Source of the DNA: Rusavskia elegans
Taxonomy: Eukaryota; Ascomycota; Lecanoromycetes; Teloschistales; Teloschistaceae
Length of the DNA: 64,000 bases
Direction: 5' to 3'
Assembly (NCBI GenBank): GCA_011316305.1
Contig: SAUG01000034.1
Coordinates: 62,001-126,000, forward strand
The notes below the pieces were generated by a model. The model made no database searches and was not told where the DNA came from. It saw only the letters and a program-made list of their open reading frames with translations. Below are positions 59,251 to 64,000 of the stretch, in pieces. The stretch's first letter is position 1. Each line of letters begins with the position of its first letter. A program made the translations under genes and the position numbers.

Positions 59251-61698
59251 TATATATATACTAGCTACTATCTTTCTTTTTAGTAAAAAGAACAGGCGCG
59301 TTTTAAAGAAATTAATTTAGTCGAATTAATTTTCGCTCGGTAAAATATTTAATCTAATACTTTTATTCTTCGTTTTATTTAGAAAATAAACTATAATAAA
59401 CTCGATTAATAGATTAAATATTACCGGTTTTAGTTATATAATCTAATAGTCTTTCCGGTAGTAGTTTTATCGGAAGATTATTTTAGAAATAATCTAGAAA
59501 TTTCGGATCGAGAACTCTATCTAATTTTATATAGTCTATCGTTTTCTAGACCGAATTAAATTATTCCGGAAAATTAGGTTTATTTTATATAATATATAGA
59601 CAGGCTTATACGCCCTTCCTAATAAGTTGTTTAAACTTTTTAAAGTTAATTTCGGAAAATTCGGTCGGGGTATTTTTAAAAAGTTATAAATAATATATAT
59701 TCGAAGTATTATATAATTAATATATCACTCTATCTTTTTTAATTTATATTCCTAGAATATTATAGTTAGATACTAAGTTATACTATTTCTAGAAATCTTT
59801 CCTAAAAATCAGATTATAGTTTATATCTAATACTATATAAGAAATAGTAGTAAAAAAAACTCTATAAAACTATAAAAATTCCGTTATTCCTAAAATATTT
59901 ATAGTTTTACCGCCTTCGAGCCGTATTCTATTTAATAACTAATAAAGTTCTAATCCTAGGAAATTAGTAATATATCTAGCGATAAAATAGTTAGTAGTAT
60001 TTAAATTAGCGAAAACTTCGAGGCGATTTCTACTAATCTCTAAATTAAATCGTATCTATCTATTAAAATCCGATATTCGATTTATATATAAAAGTCGCTT
60101 ACTATTTTATATATTTTCGAACGACTATATTATATTATAGAAAGCAGTTAAAGCCTTTTCCGATAAATTTTTAAAAGTTATTTCTAATTCTTCGATCTTT
60201 ATTTTAACTAAATCGAGCTATTCCTTTATTATTAAAGGTTTTTTTTCGGTACCGTCTATATATTTTAATATATACGACGCTATTTATTTTCCGATAATCT
60301 ATTATTAGCGGTCGCCGATAGACTTTTTCTTTTAAAAAAGGTCTAGTTTTCGGAAATATATTCTAGAATATAAATATTCCGATAATCTTTTTTATAATAA
60401 CTAAACTTTCTATAATTATAGTATTTATTTATACTATTTAATCCCCTTGATTCATTTTCTTTTTTTCGATTATTTCGATTTTAGCCGCGACCGTTTCGAC
60501 TATTTCGACTACTAGTATCTATAAAGTTAATCTCGGTAGTACTAGATTATTTATCCGATAAAGTAATTATAGTATCCCGGTTACTATAGTATTTAATATT
60601 AACCTTTTTAAATATTATTATAATATTTATAATATTCGAAAAGTTTACCGGTTATCCGCTTTATTATTATAAAACGAAATATTATTCGGTAGCTAACTAG
60701 ATATTAGATTTTAAATAATTAATAAAATATTTTAAAATAGTAAATTTACTAATTTTACTTTTAATATTTATATATATTTTAATAAAAGTAAAATAATATA
60801 TTTTAATATTACTAAAGGTTTTAACCTAGGCTAATTTATAATAAATAGCTAAAACCTTTTCTAAAAAATTCGGTTTATTTTATTATTTTAGAAAAGTTTT
60901 ACGGAAATATTTCTAGGAACTTTTATCTAAATTAGAAATCTGTTTAATATACTACGGCTTAGTATTATCGATAAAATACTAACTACTATAGAAAATAAAG
61001 TTAGAAATAGTCGCGCTATAGAATCGATAAAAATATTCGTAGTAACGGAGCTAGATATAGGCGATATAGTAGTTATATTTATAATCTTTAAAGTCAAAAG
61101 GCTTTTTATTATAGACGTTCTACGCTATATTAATTAAAGAGATATTAGAAATATTAGAAGGAATAGATCTATATAATAGCGGATTAGAATTTTTTCCGAA
61201 AAGTTTTAATAGACTTTAGTTTAGACCGCTACGACCGGAACGACGATAATCTAAACTGGTATAACTACTTCTATAATTCGTACGAAGGCGATTAAAAGAT
61301 CCGTTACGCCTACTACTAGATCTACTTTCGTTATCGCTATTATAGGAATTGTTATTTCCGGGAATATCTAAAGTACTCCCGAAACTAATATCTTTTCTAG
61401 AAATATCTTTTTCTATAGTAGAGATAGTAGCGAATTAAGTTGTAAGTAAATCGTTTAAAAGGATTCTATAGCGGAATTTCTAATTTATATAAATTTTAGG
61501 AAAACCCGTATTTTTATTACGTACTATTATTTATTCTATACTAGCGTTAAATTAAAAGTAGAAGGAATATTTTATTTAGAAATTTATATTCGAGTTTAGA
61601 GAATCTCGTTTATAAAGGTAGATAAAACCGATTTAAAAAAGCTATAATAATAGAGTAAAAGTTAGATCGTTAATAGTCTAAAGAGTTATTACTACTAG
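59251..61698 (-). pseudogene. Gypsy-2 gag and protease region
   Basis: By position between reverse transcriptase and 5' LTR. Moderately RIP-altered; several stretches near 60000-61400 read openly for 20-40 codons on the minus strand. No motif was confirmed. Confidence 0.45.
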
Positions 61699-61912
61699 TA
61701 TAATATTCTAAACTGATTTACTATAACTATAGAAAAGTAAAATATTTATATATATAAATATCTCTACGCTAGATCTATATCCGTTTCTATACCCGCTTTT
61801 ACGATTAGCGACCAGATTAGTTAATATTCGAATTCGTATATAACCGTATAATCCAGATATATATTCTATGATTTTTTAAATCGTTTATATAGTTTAGAAT
61901 TTTAACTACTAT
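61699..61912 (-). repeat. Gypsy-2 5' LTR
   Basis: Partner of 54484-54698, about 214 bp, with scattered transitions between the two. Confidence 0.82.
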
Positions 61913-61913
61913 A

Positions 61914-62254
61914 AAATAACTTTTTTAAAATATCTAAACTATACGAAGATATTTCTTTCGTCTTTACTATTATCTATATACTATTTTATAAACTGTTTTA
62001 TCTAATATCAAATTCGTTTTCGAAAGTAGAATATTATAAAAAATGTCTTTTTTTCTTCGGATATAAATTAGAATACAAAGTATATATTTAATTATATAAA
62101 CTAATTTTCGAATTTATTTTAGTTTTAATAATATTTATCGAATTTATAAATTTTGATATCACTAGTTAATCTATATAATAGTATTATATATTAAAAGATA
62201 TTTAAAATAGAAAATAATATCGATTTGAAATAGATATTTTTAGAATATTTAAAA
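61914..62254 (-). pseudogene. G-a gag remnant
   Basis: Aligns with 42460-42870 of G-b, immediately inside the 5' LTR. It is more heavily RIP-altered than G-b and has no readable frame. Confidence 0.55.
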
Positions 62255-62708
62255 TATTATAAAATTATCTAGAGGTTTTAATAACTCTAAAAACTCGTTA
62301 ATTTTATCAATATATCTATAAATCTACGATATAACAGATAGTAAATTTATTATAATATAAAAATAAATTTGTCAAAAAATTAAAATAATATATAGTAATA
62401 ACTAATAAATTAAATATAAACTATAAAAACGTCGAATTCAAAATTTATATAAATAATAAAATCCTCCGTTATTTAAAGTATTTATCGACTAAAAATATTA
62501 GACTAGGCTATATTTTAAAGTATTTAAGGTATTAAAACTATTAAATTTCGATTATCAATAGTTTTCATTTACTAAAACTATTAAATAGTTTCTAGTACTA
62601 ATATTACAACCCTTTTATATATTTTTATCTATCGAAATATAATAGAAAATCTAGTACTGTATTAGATATTACTATATTTCTAGAAATTTATTGTCTGTAT
62701 TTATAATA
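62255..62708 (-). repeat. G-a 5' LTR
   Basis: Begins TATTATAAAATTATCTAGAGG and ends TATAATA, followed by ACTGG. 454 bp, partner of 13028-13477. Confidence 0.72.
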
Positions 62709-62865
62709 ACTGGAAAGATATATGGAAAAACTAAAAGATAATTAATATCTAAAATATTAAAACTACTAAAATCTTTTTTAATAGTTGTTTTATCATTTAA
62801 ATCGAATTTAAATATTTTCTAAAATAACGAATTTTATATTAATAATTTCTTTTAAAAAATCTTTG

Positions 62866-63175
62866 TTATATACGATTAATTATTCGGATTTTGATTTTCG
62901 TCTTTTACGAATCTAACGCTAGAAACGCTACTTCGATCAAATTACGCAATTATTTAGACTCGAATATTTTATCGCGAATTCAATTTAGGATTCTCGAAGA
63001 AGCTAGATCTAGACTAAAATCCAAAGGGAAATTGTAATCTATTTAATTTTAATTAATTTAATTTACTTCGATCGAATCAGCTATTTTAAATCAAGATAAT
63101 CTATTATATAAACCCTCTATATAAAAACTCTATATAAATCGACTTTATCGATAGAAAAAATTCAAATATTAGAGT
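62866..63175. repeat. Repeat T copy 2
   Basis: Aligns with 7559-7868, beginning TTATATACGATTAATTATTCG. It is more RIP-altered than copy 1 and again runs into a tRNA-like sequence. Confidence 0.6.
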
Positions 63176-63292
63176 TAGCTTTCGAGGGATTCGAACTTCC
63201 GACCCGTTAGATTAACTTCGCTAATTCCGAAATAGAACGCGGATCCGTTAGATTTCCAAGTCACGCAACGTTACTACTACGCCATTCAAGCT
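63176..63292 (-). tRNA. tRNA-like sequence, full length but RIP-altered
   Basis: On the minus strand: acceptor AGCTTGA, D-arm with A-box-like TGGCGTAGTAG, T-arm AGTTCGAATCCC, 3' acceptor GAAAGCT and discriminator A. Five of seven acceptor pairs form. The 117 nt length suggests an intron, a long variable arm, or a tRNA-derived element. The T-stem is disrupted relative to copy 1, so it is probably not functional. Isotype not assigned. Confidence 0.42.
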
Positions 63293-64000
63293 TTAAAAAA
63301 TCTTTATTTAAAATTATATTAAAGTTTAAAAGATATATATATATATTTGTTATCAATATTTTTTACGATAATAATTGTTATAACTACGTATAAATTCTTT
63401 TTAAAAGCTAAAAATATATAATTCGTCAAATTAAATTTAAAACGTAATTAATTAATTCTATTTATCTTTTATAATTTCGTTATTCGCAAATTTCGATCAA
63501 TAATTAATCGACGTAAAAAATAATTATAAATATCTAATATTTTCGATATATTTATCTATTATATTATAAAATAAATATATATAAATATCGATTAAATCTA
63601 TTTCGATTTGAATTAGATTCGGGTCGGAATATAGTAAAAATATTAATATTTAGAATTAATTTTAAAAGATCTAATTTAGACGTTAAAATGGTCGAAATAT
63701 ATTGTCATTACAGTTTAGATTATATAGAAACTATAACTTTCAATTTGACTATTTTAGCGTCTATACTAGATTCGATAACTAATTAATTCGTCATTTAAAC
63801 GGATTTAATCCGTAAAAATTCGTTTATATTTTAATTCGTTTATAATCCGATCCGGATTTAATCTAATTCGGATTAGATCGAACTAGAATTTCTAGAATCC
63901 GACCCGATCTAACTCGTTCCGAAATGTAGATTTAGTTCGCGAAAATCTATTTATATTCTAACCCGTTTCTAATTTAAATCGAAGTTCGTCGAATCAGATA
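63293..64000. other. RIP-degraded DNA at window end
   Basis: AT-rich with no gene. The last ~400 bases hold repeated GGATTTAATC and CGACCCGATC words, like the end of another GC-biased element that continues beyond the window. Confidence 0.45.

Larger units (their letters stand above)
54484..61912 (-). mobile_element. Gypsy-2 LTR retrotransposon, 7.4 kb
   Basis: LTRs of about 215 bp lie at 54484-54698 and 61699-61912. Flanks TAAAT and AAAAT form an imperfect TSD; the uninterrupted gag of G-b near 42460 reads TAAAT at this place. A Gypsy reverse transcriptase lies on the minus strand near 58.95 kb. Exact LTR ends may be off by a few bases. Confidence 0.82.
13028..62708 (-). mobile_element. Gypsy G-a, outermost LTR retrotransposon of the nested stack
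   Basis: Matching LTRs of about 450 bp lie at 13028-13477 and 62255-62708 in the same orientation. Flanks ACTAA (13023-13027) and ACTGG (62709-62713) match as a TSD if GG became AA by RIP. Own sequence is about 13478-15020, 43624-45605, 53934-54483 and 61914-62254; the rest is inserted. The segments occur in the same order as in G-b. About 2 kb present in G-b is missing near 54325, so an internal deletion is likely. Coding sense is minus. Confidence 0.7.

Noticed and set aside
1..64000. Mitochondrial DNA or a centromere as explanation of the AT richness
   Set aside because: Nested nuclear LTR and hAT elements with RIP-type transitions explain the composition. No mitochondrial genes or satellite array were seen.

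Overview
The window looks like nuclear DNA of a filamentous ascomycete (Pezizomycotina) that carries out repeat-induced point mutation (RIP). About 95% of it is an AT-rich block built of dead, nested transposable elements. In this block CpA and TpG are nearly absent while TpA and CpG remain, which is the RIP signature. ATG contains TpG, so start codons are nearly erased there too. One low-RIP island of about 2.6 kb (9388 to ~11960) keeps ordinary composition and holds the only credible gene. I could not name the species.

Left arm (1-9387): a ~0.95 kb repeat (D) is interrupted by a complete short LTR retroelement (L, 334-3708) and by a small hAT-type element (4318-4745). Then follow unassigned RIP sequence, another L LTR (7148-7557), a ~310 bp repeat (T) running into a minus-strand tRNA-like sequence (7869-7971), a solo Gypsy LTR (8123-8615), and a small hAT element (8933-9387) that ends exactly at the island.

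Island (9388-11960): a three-exon gene (10484-11111) predicts a 138-residue secreted protein with 14 cysteines, a classic candidate effector lodged in a transposon-rich compartment. It is flanked by a diverged ~79 bp tandem duplication upstream and a truncated, frameshifted amidohydrolase remnant downstream.

Right arm (13028-62708): the rest is one nested stack that can be taken apart by target-site duplications (TSDs). Gypsy element G-a (13028-62708) contains hAT MITE-1 (15029-43615), which contains MITE-2 of the same family (15258-43371), which contains Gypsy G-b (15728-43328), which contains Gypsy-1 (18381-28025), which contains two small TA-flanked elements: six levels. G-b also holds several small hAT elements, a solo LTR and a hAT element (33634-40723) that was itself split by a ~3.9 kb unidentified insertion. 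G-a separately holds a D copy, an L copy (45606-53928, itself carrying a complete 3226 bp hAT element with perfect 8 bp TSDs) and Gypsy-2 (54484-61912). Several insertions are confirmed by an uninterrupted copy of the same target elsewhere in the window.

All element coding regions are dead. The YxDD reverse-transcriptase motif reads YFNN or YLDN, and one Gag zinc knuckle has all four metal ligands changed to tyrosine. Family names rest on motifs, LTRs, TIRs and TSDs read by eye. Outer boundaries marked approximate could shift by tens of bases.
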